Both the position numbers and the translations under genes were made by a program. Below, piece by piece: positions 55,792-64,000 of a stretch of 64,000 nt of DNA. The DNA comes from Steinernema hermaphroditum (Eukaryota; Nematoda; Chromadorea; Rhabditida; Steinernematidae): the NCBI GenBank assembly GCA_030435675.1, contig CM059621.1:1240001-1304000 (forward strand), read 5' to 3'. The notes under the pieces were generated by a model. It had not been told where the DNA came from and made no database searches. It saw only the letters and a list, made by a program, of their open reading frames with translations. Each line of letters opens with the position of its first letter. Within the stretch, counting starts at the first letter, position 1.

Positions 55792-55799
55792 TATATAAG
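55792..55799 (+). promoter_or_regulatory. TATA box of the collagen gene
   Basis: TATATAAG lies 47 bases before the ATG at 55839. This supports that start over an upstream in-frame ATG at 55776, which would place the TATA box inside the coding region. Confidence 0.6.
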
Positions 55800-55838
55800 C
55801 GATGGAAGGCATCCACAAGTCATCCTCCGGTGCTGGTC

Positions 55839-57071
55839 ATGTCGGGGATTAAGGCAGTGGCCTTCTTGGCCTCCGCTGGCAGCGGTATCGCCATTGCAGT
55901 CAGTCTTCTGGTCATCGGAAATCTGTTCATGGAGGTTAACGACATGTACCGAGAGGTGTTGGCCGATATGGACGAGTTCAAGGTATACGGTAGCTGGGAA
56001 GTAGTTGTTGAGACTTTGTGTCTAGACGTTGTCCAACCAGGCTTGGAAAGGAATGATGGATGCGAAGATTGTCCGCAATCGGAATCAGTTCAATTTCGAT
56101 TCGATCTTCCGCCAGAAGAGACAGTACGATGCTGGAGTCAGCGGAGGAACTCAGACCCAAGGAGGCGGCGGAGGCGGTGGAGGCGGATGCCGTGAGTAGT
56201 TTCTTCACTATATCGATTAACCTTCCGTTCAGAATGCTCTCGCCAGGCGAGCGGCTGCCCTGCAGGTCCGCCCGGACCACCCGGACAGCCTGGAGAACCT
56301 GGCCAGCCCGGAGAACGTGGACAGGATGGTCGTGCTGGACAAGCCACAGCAGGTGAAACGAGCCATGGCGGCGGAGGATGCATCACTTGTCCTGCTGGAG
56401 CCCCAGGACCTGCTGGACCCGATGGACCTGCTGGCCCTCCAGGACCTTCTGGAAACCCAGGTCAACCTGGTGCTCCTGGAAATCCTGGAGCTCCCGGAAC
56501 TCAGGGTCCTCCCGGAGATGCCGGAGCACCCGGAGGCCCCGGCAACGATGGAGCGCCTGGAAACCCAGGAGCCCCTGGCACTCGTTCGACAAGCACTCCT
56601 GGACCCGCTGGCCCTGCCGGACCGCCTGGACCTGCAGGAAATGCTGGAGCCCCTGCCGCCCCTGGAGGACCAGGACCTGCCGGACCAGCTGGACCTCCCG
56701 GCGCGCCGGGCAACCCTGGATCACCTGGACAAGACGGCGGACCCGGTGGCCCTGGAGGTGCTGGTCAACCTGGCCACGATGCTCAGTACTGTCCTTGCCC
56801 GCCCAGAACTGCCGGAGTCAGTGGATTTGGGGCGAGCAGCGGCGGTAGTGGTGGTGGAGGACATGGTGGCGGCGGAGGAGGCGGAGGATTCGGAGGTGGC
56901 GGTGGAGGCACCGGTGGCGGAGGAGGATTCGGCGGTGGCGGTGGAGGCACTGGTGGCGGAGGTGGAGGCACTAGTGGCGGAGGTGGAGGATTTGGCGGTG
57001 GCGGTGGCGGTGGCGGTGCTGGAGGTGGAGGAGGAGGCGGCTACAAGCAACGCAGGGTTGCCAAGGTGTAA
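55839..57071 (+). CDS. Cuticle collagen with Gly-rich C-terminal tail
   Basis: Three exons: 55839-55982, 56026-56191 and 56233-57071, 382 residues. The N-terminus ([20 protein letters not shown]) is the transmembrane part of nematode cuticle collagens, then [18 protein letters not shown] subtilisin-type cleavage site RQKR follows ([10 protein letters not shown]). A Gly run and cysteine pair (GGGC-QCS) lead to Gly-X-Y domains: a short block ([20 protein letters not shown]), a break with CITCPAG, then about 40 more triplets interrupted once at TRSTSTPG. The end has AQYCPCPP and a tail of ~85 residues made of Gly with Phe, Thr and Ser, ending KQRRVAKV. Secreted by the hypodermis and cross-linked into cuticle. 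The long Gly-rich tail is unusual for the family. Confidence 0.9.
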
Positions 57072-57690
57072 CCTGGTTCCAGTTTTGTATTTCCGTAGTA
57101 GAAGTAGTAAAGAATGGATTTTAATAATACTTCAACAACAGACGGAGTATTTGGAGTTGTGGGATCTGATGGTGTAGGTGTTATTTACATTTTGACTAAA
57201 AGTGGGTATAGGCTCACGCTTAGATCTAAGATGTTGTGCGCGAATGAAGCCCATGCATTCTCCGAGGAGCTTAGTTCTAACGAATTCTCCTTAGTTCTAA
57301 CTAACCAGATGGGTGGGTGACGAGAAGGTCTGTCGGTCGCTCTCTGCGGTCGAGCTGATAGCGAACCTTTGCGAGTTTTGAAATTAAAGGACATTTACGA
57401 CATCTGGCATCATTTATGCCTCAACCGAATGAAAACACTGGCCATTCTTATTATTCCTATTCGTCGTTGTTGAACAACAACATAGTGGAGCTACAAACTG
57501 AACCATTGTGGAAGGTCTGAAGTCATAAAAGAGAGGAATCCCACGTGACGACAAACTGTTTCTGGAGATCTATCTGAAGCAGTAAACTACGAGTTCGTGA
57601 CAGCTCTAGCCTCAATATTCTCATGGGTGTCACGCTAGTGAATGGTCAGTCTCACAGTATCTCTTTGGAAAAGTGCTTACTAGCTGTCCT
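57072..57690. other. Intergenic
   Basis: 3' flank of the collagen gene and upstream part of the split receptor. No other gene supported. Confidence 0.4.
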
Positions 57691-58230
57691 ATGCTGACAG
57701 AAAACAGCGAACACTCTTGTTACTTTATCGTACTTTATCGTACTTTATCCGTTGTTACATGGGCGGGTAACATCCTCATAATATTGGTGACCGTAAAGTA
57801 AGTCCAGTTATTGGTATACATACGCACATGCATCAAGTTTAGATCGAAAAATCTCCGTGCCAAGTCTAATTTTCTAATAGCCATGGAAGCGCTATCAGAT
57901 ATTGTTGCGACACTGTCCCACATCCCGTTCGCCTACTTGTCCTTTTCCGAACAGCTTACCACCTATTACATCTGCTGGCAGATCAATTGTGTATTTTTCT
58001 CTGCAATGGACTGTACTACCTTGTTGATATTTTTCCTCGCTTTGGATCGTTTCCTGGCCGCCAAATACGCGCTTGTCTACAACAAAATTACGACGCATTC
58101 TTACATTGGCAGTATAATAGGGGCATGCACAGTGTACACGACTGTCTTCAAATTCCTCACCTATCAAAGCATCACGAATGAAGAAACGCTGTGCTCAATA
58201 GGGCAAGCGTTGGCAAGTTTTGCCTTATGA
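57691..58230 (+). pseudogene. srsx-like receptor, 5' part, interrupted by a transposon block
   Basis: Exon 1 (57691-57797, MLTENSEHSCYF) and exon 2 from 57843 match the intact paralogue at 62759-63810: ILVTVKSKNLRAKSNFLIAM, SFSEQLTTYYICWQINCVF, LALDRFLAAKYALVYNK and NEETLCSIGQALA. Homology stops at about 58215 and the frame ends at 58230. The same gene resumes at about 61624. In exon 1 the 10-base unit TACTTTATCG is present almost three times in a row (57721-57750), within TM1. The break removes about 40 residues covering TM5. Confidence 0.8.
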
Positions 58231-58842
58231 TCCAAAATATCAAAACGGTTTGAAATTCTCGGCGGATGCCTTGTGCGAGGTCTGAATTTTTTGATGTCTA
58301 CAGGTTACCCATGGTGCGTAGACACCGATTTTCAGCCCGAAACGAATTTTTTGCTTGACGACGCTGGTCATCGATGAGCTTATGGCCATGACTCTCCACG
58401 TTGGGGAACTTCTCATGTTTAAGTGGATTTGGTCCGTGTTTTGTCATGGTTGGCAACTGTGACCTCTTCTAGGAACATTCGCAGGTTCGGTCGGGTCAAA
58501 ATTAGGAAATGCCGCATGTTCGTACATAGAAGGGAGAGAGGTTCGGAGTGCTGGTTAGACTGCGATTCAGCGTATCCACAAATTCGCCGATGATATTTAA
58601 GGTCGAACCGAAAATTTGTCCATGTTGTGCAGGAGTTTCACGTGGCCTTGTCTAGTCGTCAGGATTCCAATTGTATTTTGCAATTTTCTTCGTGCATTTG
58701 CTATGCTTCTTTGTTATTTTTATTGTACATAAATTTTTTCGTTCTCTCCTCTCTGTCTGCGAATCTGCGAGCCGAGTCTCATCTGCTAGACCAAATGCGT
58801 GTCTTAGTGTCAATTTTACTGATTTTTACAGGATTAAGCGAC

Positions 58843-59516
58843 ATGGAAGCACGACTCATCGAGCTGGTTCAGGAAAACGCTTTGTTGTATGACAAGAGGA
58901 ACCCCTTCTACAGCTGTGATAAGCAGCGGGAGAAGACTTGGATCGAGATTGCGCAGAAGTTGTCGGAAGAATTCCCTGAAGAAGAGCTCACGACGAAAAC
59001 TGTGAAAACTCGTTGGTCGAGCTTGAGAACGGTGTATTCAAAGAAGAAGAAACCGTCTACTGGAAGTTCCAGTCAGAAAACAAACTGGGTCTTCTTCGAC
59101 TCAATGCGCTTTCTTGATAGCTTCATTGACGATCGCAAAACGTAAGATGTAGCGTTTAGGCTTATCTGAAGGTTTGCCTTTCCAGCGTAAGTAGCATGGA
59201 CGCGCCCGATCGATTTGAAGTAGACGACGGATACGAATCCGACAAGGGGATAGGTGTCAGTTCCGCAGACATTTGGATCGATCGCGAAGAGTCCCCATCG
59301 CAACCAGTGCAGAAGCGCAAGCGCAAGAAGAACGAGGTGGATCCCACCTCGCAGGCCATCATGAATCTCGTAGAAGCCTCGAACAAGCAACTCGATGACC
59401 TGGAACACCGCCGCAATTACCACTTCGGAATGGAAGTGGCGCAAATTCTGGATGCTTTGGCTGAAGACGTGCAAATAGAAAAGAAGAAGCGAATTTCATG
59501 CATCTTGTATAGCTAA
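58843..59516 (+). CDS. MADF-domain protein of PIF/Harbinger element
   Basis: Two exons, 58843-59141 and 59186-59516, 209 residues. The start (MEARLIELVQENALLYDKR) follows a TTTTTACAG acceptor. The MADF domain (residues ~1-90) shows ELVQENALLYDKRNPFY, REKTWIEIAQKL, LTTKTVKTRWSSLRTVYSKK and KTNWVFFDSMRFLD. An acidic linker with KRKRKKNEVD and a C-terminal helix (EVAQILDALAEDVQIE) resembling a BESS-type region follow. In PIF/Harbinger elements the MADF/Myb-like protein binds the ends and brings the transposase into the nucleus; here its gene sits directly before the transposase. Intact. Confidence 0.85.
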
Positions 59517-59699
59517 TTGATGTTTTGTTGCGCTTTTATTGATTCTTCGCCATTAATTTATTGTCATTTTCGACCACGCTTATTTTCTTATTGAGTTCTA
59601 CTACTCGTGGCTACCGCTCCGTTGTTTACCGTGGTTATCGTGCCTACGACGGTTTAGAGGCCTACCGTAATCCAACAAATTTTCAGATTCGCCCAGAAA

Positions 59700-61071
59700 A
59701 TGGATCGAGAAGCGCGTGCGTTAGTAGCTAGAAGAGACGCTCTGCTGCTGTTGATGATCAGACAGCGGCGTGCAGTGCGCAAGCCGAAGGACATCCACAG
59801 ACGTCGCAATTACTTCGGACAATACTCGAGGCTGTTCAACGAGCTGCGAAGTGACGAGAAGTCGTTCAAAGAATACACGCGAATGGCGCCAAGGACGTTT
59901 CACAAGCTTTTGCGTCTCGTACAGCCCTTTCTGGAGCCGAAGAAGAAGAAAACAACTGGAATTTGTGCCGAACATATGCTTGTCGTCACACTGCGCTATT
60001 TGACGACAGGGAACAGCTTCCACTCGCTTCACTTCGCTTTCCGCATGGGGGTGTAAGTTGTAATTGCTATCTCACCGATTTCTACAACACATGCTACAGG
60101 TCAACGGTCTCCAAGGTGGTTAAGAAGACATGCGAAGCGTTGTACAAAGCTCTCAAGAATAATATCAGCTTTCCTGAAACGCCAGACGGGTGGCTGGAAC
60201 TGAGCAATGCGTTTGAACAACAATGGAACTTTCCCCACGTACTAGGTGTTGTTCTTTGCTGAAGATTGTGAATTATCGAAAGGTTTTAGGGGCGATCGAC
60301 GGAAAGCATATTCAAATCCAGAAGCCTTGTAGGTCAGGAAGTCTCTTTTTCAATTACAAACACTTCTTTTCAACAGTTCTCCTCGGCGTCTGCGATGCAG
60401 ATTACAAATTCCTCTATTATGACATCGGGAACTACGGTCATCACCATGATAGCCACGTTCTGGAATCGAGCTCATTTGGGAGAAAACTGCAAGAAGGAAG
60501 TTTCGTTTTCCCCGAAGACAGTCACCTGAGAGGGACAGGAACCCTGTTATCCTACTTCTTCCTCGGTGATGCTGGCTTTCCGCTACAAACGCGCATTATG
60601 AAACCGTTCGCCGGAATTACATCGAAGGCACAGGCTACTTTCGATTATCGTCTCTCCCGTGCAAGACGCGTAATAGAAGATGCCTTTGGAATTCTAGCAA
60701 CGCGTTGGAGGATCCTATTGAAAGATATAGAGACGTCTACACCCTTGGCAGATTCTATTGTCCGTGCATGCCTGCATCTGCACAATTTTTTGTCTGACGA
60801 AGAACCGTTCACGAGACGCAGGCACAACGAAACCGGTGTTGATCCAGAACTCTTCGTTCAAGCCCGCATGGAATCAGCTCCTGTACACCCGCTGAGAAGC
60901 CAGAACCCGACGACTTACGCGAAGATGGTACGTCGCAAGCTGGTCGACTACTTCCGGAGAGAAGGAAGAGTTCGGTGGCAAGACCAGGCGAGTGCGTGTT
61001 CTTTTCAAATTGTTGTCAAGACCAGGCGAGTGCGTGTTCTTTTCAAATTGTTGTCATATCATTGTTGCTAA
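59700..61071 (+). CDS. PIF/Harbinger transposase (HARBI1-like)
   Basis: Three exons: 59700-60052, 60100-60245 and 60290-61071, 426 residues. An N-terminal helical region (RMAPRTFHKLLRLVQPFLEP, LVVTLRYLTTGNSFHSLHFA) precedes the DDE catalytic core: Asp170 in HVLGAIDGKHIQIQ, Asp in FFLGDAGFPLQTRIMKPF, and Glu in RARRVIEDAFGILATRW. KHFFSTVLLGVCDAD and ACLHLHNFL are also typical. All catalytic residues and splice sites are present, so the element may be active or recently so. Near the C-terminus a 38-base tandem duplication (60979-61016, 61017-61054) shifts the last ~17 codons. The ATG at 59700 follows a TTTTCAG acceptor. It cuts and pastes DNA, typically at TWA targets. Confidence 0.9.
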
Positions 61072-61220
61072 ACTGCTTAACCTTCATGACTCCGTAGTGC
61101 TGCTTGCTGTTTTCCCTTCAGTTAATACTGTGAGTATGATAGCATCATGTCGCATCACGTGCTCAAAAAGTGGCCGAACAAAACCGAAACCGTTAACGAG
61201 GCATGAAGGGTATGCAGCCG

Positions 61221-61283
61221 ATTTTCTCTCGTCGTCTGCGCTCTCATCGTACCGCTCCCCGCGAACGGTCGTAATTGTCCCTA
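61221..61283. mobile_element. Single arm of the 13046-type hAT MITE
   Basis: GTCGTCTGCGCTCTCAT, CGAACGGTCG and TCCCTA match the right arm of the element at 13046-13189. Confidence 0.55.
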
Positions 61284-61379
61284 GTATATATTGCGGCCGA
61301 TAGGGAGTCGATGGGTTTCGGCTCGTGATAGGATTTGAGCCGATCGTCGGCCGACCGTCGGCGGGTGACACTCGTGAAT

Positions 61380-61614
61380 GGGTGTTCACGAACGCCAATT
61401 GTGGCCCGACGCGACGCGACACGACGGTCGCCCGACCGACGGCAGTCGTCGCGTCGCGTCGCGTCGGTGCGTTCGTGAACATCGATCGGCAGTGATCGGC
61501 TGTGATCGCGTCGTGTCGCGTCGCGTCGCGTCGGTGCGTTCGTGAACATCGATCGGCAGTGATCGGCTGTGATCGCGTCGTGTCGCGTCGCGTCGGGGGT
61601 TTCGTGAACGCGCC
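61380..61614. repeat. Inverted-end element filled with 67-bp tandem repeat
   Basis: Ends GGTGTTCACGAACGCC (left) and, inwards from the right, GGCGCGTTCACGAA. Inside, a 67-base unit beginning GGTGCGTTCGTGAACATCGA (61466 and 61533) repeats about twice, with CGCGT-rich runs. Confidence 0.7.
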
Positions 61615-61623
61615 TTAAGTGTG

Positions 61624-61991
61624 TCTGTGAATTTCAGAAACGTCTCCGGAATACAACAAAATAAACAGGTCGTTGAATACTATGATACTCGCATATCTAT
61701 TTGGCTGGTTTCTTAGCCTATTTTGTGCGCTGTGCGCAATTTTTTTCAATCTAAGGTATGAACGCTTGATGAGAGGGTGTGTGTTAATTGGGATATTTTA
61801 GTCACAGAACGTTTGTCGCATTTGAAATAGCCACCGGAGTTTTTGCCAACATCAACGTCGCCCTGCCTTTTTTCATTTATTACAACCGAAGCACATTGTA
61901 TCGGAAAGAGTTCAGAAAGCTGTTTCACTTCAAGACACAGAGCGAGTCTCTATCTGCTCGCGTAATCCCTACGCAGAGTCTTTCACAATAG
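61624..61991 (+). pseudogene. srsx-like receptor, 3' part
   Basis: Continuation of the gene broken at 58215: ETSPEYNKINRSLNTMILAY, LFGWFLSLF, then an intron (donor near 61756, acceptor ATTTTAG before 61801) and SHRTFVAFEIATGVF, NVALPFFIYYNRSTLYRKEF. The same intron is in the intact paralogue. Ends SLSQ at 61991. Confidence 0.8.
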
Positions 61992-62758
61992 GGCCCTGAA
62001 GGCCTGGAACACCAAGAAACCGTTCGTCCATTCACCAGAACAGAAGCTCTTCACCACTATCCGACCCGCTTACCACCATTCCACTCGCGCAAGTTCTCAA
62101 CCATCCACCCCAGCGTTGCGTTTCCGCTCTTTGATGCTTCGGCAAAATTTATTACAGCTATTATCATATTGATGAAGCAATGTAACGTTGTTTCATATTA
62201 ACATGTTATGTTAAGAAACATATGTTGACAACTGGTCCAACCGATCTGGTAAAAAAAGATTGTATGGACATCGCTGTTCCCCAACCATACAATACAGTCT
62301 CGCTAAAGTTTGAAAACATGAAACCAATTTGCGGCCCGTATATAACGACTATTCCACAAAAAAAAACCTTCGAGACGGGGGCATGGGAACATGACAATGG
62401 GGACATGCTGCATGTGGGTGGCACTCATAGCTGCTACTTTCTCGGGCGCAAGAGCTCTTCGGAAGTAGGCGATGGACACACACAGGACTGCGCCTCCCCC
62501 CCGAATTTCGCGATAAGGAGAGCACCACAGAGGAATACCCCAAGCCCGCTGAATACCCCGCTCAATAATCGATTCAAACTGAGCAAAGTCTGGAGCGAAA
62601 TCTGTCTCCAAAGTCTTGCGATCATGGTCAAAAAATTTCCGAAACTTCTGGGGCCCGGAGGCTGTCACTTCGAAAATAAATTTTTAATAGTCTACGTAGT
62701 TTTTTTTTTCGAGACGTCAAAACAACGAAGCCATCGAACATGACTGTATTATACACTC
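61992..62758. other. Intergenic, includes repeat fragment
   Basis: 61988-62025 has GGCCTGGAACACCA of the dispersed family. A 173-codon open frame at 62222-62743 has no recognisable features. Confidence 0.4.
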
Positions 62759-63810
62759 TTATATTTGCGTTTTATTAGCCGATGGACAGATATGAGCTTG
62801 CTTTGAAAACAGAAAGACCTGTGGATTCTTTTCACTTTTCAACCCAATCAAACTTCGAAATTCTTTCCTGTACAAAGTGCTTCTCGTGTAGTAGATGAAG
62901 AAAGGCGCTGCCAGATTGAGACCTGCTAGCAATGAGATGCCCAATTCAAAGGCGATAAATGTTAGGTGGCTAAAAAGTTTGTCGTGTTGTCGACAGTGCA
63001 TTATCTTAGTACTTCTACCTGGGATTTAACGCATGGAAACTGAAAACGGCAAACATTGACGAGAACCAGCCGAAGAGATAGACAAGAATCAGAGTGTTGA
63101 GTGACTTGTTGATTTGATTGTATTCCGGGGACGTCTCTGAACTCCACATAAAGGGTCTACACGCATAAGCCATACCGTGCTTTGCTACTCGAGTAAGGAT
63201 GCAGTAAATGATGACGACGCCTAAGCTGATCAGAGCGCTCACTCCATGCCAGATGTGCTTGGCCCCCGCGGTAGCTTGACCGAGCACGCACAGTGTCTCT
63301 TCTTCTGACATTTTCACATAGGATAGGATCTTGAAGAACGCACAGTAGATCACAGCTACTGTCATTATGCTAGCAATGTAAGGTACGATTTCCAGTTTTC
63401 GATAAAACATCGGGTACTTGGCGGCTAGTAGACGGTCAAAGGCTATGAAAAACATGAACAGAGTAGTCCAATCCACTGCGGCGATGAATACAAAATTGAT
63501 CGTCCAACAGATTTGGTAAGTGACCAACTGCTCGGCAAACACAAAATATACAAGCGCAAAATGGGACACCTGCGATACAGCATCCGAAAATGCTTGAATT
63601 GCGATGAGAATATTGCATTTGGATCGAAGATTTTTCGACCTAAAACAGCTCGTAATATACCCGCTGAATCGTTGATTCATACCTAATGGTGGCTATTACG
63701 ATGGTTCCGTTCCCTACCCAAACCACGACGGCGATGAGTAGCTTTAGGAACGCAATTATCTTTGCCGTTAGAAAGAACGAGGGAGCCGAAATATCTGGAA
63801 GTATAGACAT
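62759..63810 (-). CDS. srsx-like chemoreceptor GPCR
   Basis: Three exons: 63810-63683, 63639-63019 and 62969-62759, 319 residues. Seven TM segments. TM1 has VWVGNGTIVIATIRSKNLRS, the TM2 region IAIQAFSDAVSQ, TM3 CWTINFVFIAAVDW ending in FIAFDRLLAAKYPMFYRK (the DRx motif in the form DRL, common in srsx), and TM7 AAPFFIYYTRSTLYRKEFR. Introns fall after the first intracellular loop arginine and before the final TM, as in the split paralogue on the other strand. Rhodopsin-like; expected on sensory cilia. The ligand is unknown. The two paralogues face each other, so they arose by an inverted duplication. Confidence 0.85.
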
Positions 63811-64000
63811 CGTCACAACGTAGGAGTCGGAGTGGGGTTGTGATATGTCTGACTGTTTTGTGTCATTTCAGTGTTCCTAGTACAATTTTTCACTAATTGT
63901 TCTGAGAAGAAGCAAATAATATGTTTTTTCGTGGGTAAATGTACCTGTTCTCTGGTTGACATTAACAATTTGTCGTTATTTCTTCAGCGAAGTTCTTGAA
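63811..64000. other. Upstream region of the srsx-like gene
   Basis: No gene seen up to the window edge. Confidence 0.4.

Larger units (their letters stand above)
58231..61623 (+). mobile_element. 3.4 kb insertion block with PIF/Harbinger element (MADF + transposase)
   Basis: The block separates the two halves of the srsx-like receptor. It carries a MADF protein gene and a transposase gene in the same orientation, the two-gene set of autonomous PIF/Harbinger elements. I could not define its terminal inverted repeats. Near the right end lie a hAT MITE arm (61221-61283) and a nested repeat with GGCGCGTTCACGAA ends (61380-61614), next to TTA. Confidence 0.7.

Noticed and set aside
58627..58842. 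Hydrophobic N-terminal extension of the MADF gene
   Set aside because: Open frame only; the acceptor just before 58843 and the MADF domain start there argue for the shorter protein.
62222..62743. 173-codon plus-strand open frame
   Set aside because: No recognisable domain, an equally long frame exists on the opposite strand, and there are no good splice sites around it. It may be a relic, but I cannot support it as a gene.

Overview
The window looks like compact nuclear DNA of a free-living or parasitic rhabditid-type nematode. The basis is: introns mostly of 40-60 bases with TTTCAG or TTTTAG acceptors; apparent spliced-leader acceptors directly before several start codons; chemoreceptor GPCRs of the srh/str, srt and srsx types; a nematode nuclear hormone receptor; a cuticle collagen; TIL-type protease inhibitors; and the nematode FkbM and DUF1057 families. 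The species cannot be named from sequence alone. All exon models were made by hand from splice signals, reading-frame continuity and recalled family motifs. No database search was run.

Layout. 0-6.5 kb holds chemoreceptors: a near-identical tandem pair of srh-like genes, a str-like gene and a broken str-like copy carrying a perfect hairpin. 7.5-10.8 kb holds a LAPTM-like four-TM gene and an FkbM-type methyltransferase gene. 11-16 kb holds another srh-like receptor, a patch of repeats and a nuclear receptor with a good DNA-binding domain but a broken ligand-binding domain. 16.3-20.8 kb is a tandem array of three secreted two- or three-domain TIL-like inhibitor genes that share a duplicated TATA promoter. 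21.6-48.7 kb is rich in lipid and acyl-CoA genes: ACBP/enoyl-CoA isomerase, LCAT/PLA2G15-like acyltransferase, ECH1-like dienoyl-CoA isomerase, two DUF1057 alpha/beta hydrolases, a GNAT, a kappa-class GST, a long-chain acyl-CoA synthetase and two DGAT2-like acyltransferases. Two srh-like receptors and a small secreted Cys-rich gene sit among them. 49-64 kb holds a MULE-like element with minisatellite inverted repeats and a FLYWCH gene, an srt-like receptor with a doubtful first exon, hAT-type MITEs, a collagen, and a pair of srsx-like receptors. One of that pair is intact. The other is split by a 3.4 kb block carrying a MADF gene and an intact PIF/Harbinger transposase.

How the genes may work together. 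The central block could feed one pathway: release of acyl groups (LCAT-like enzyme, hydrolases), activation (ACSL), use in mitochondria (two isomerases with presequences and no peroxisomal tail, kappa GST), and storage as neutral lipid (DGAT2 pair). This is inference from family roles and adjacency. Co-regulation is not shown by the sequence.

Recent sequence turnover is heavy. There are tandem duplicates of receptors, inhibitors, hydrolases and acyltransferases, at least five MITE families, a four-copy LTR-like repeat, two perfect palindromes and an exact 32-base copy of a receptor exon boundary in intergenic DNA.
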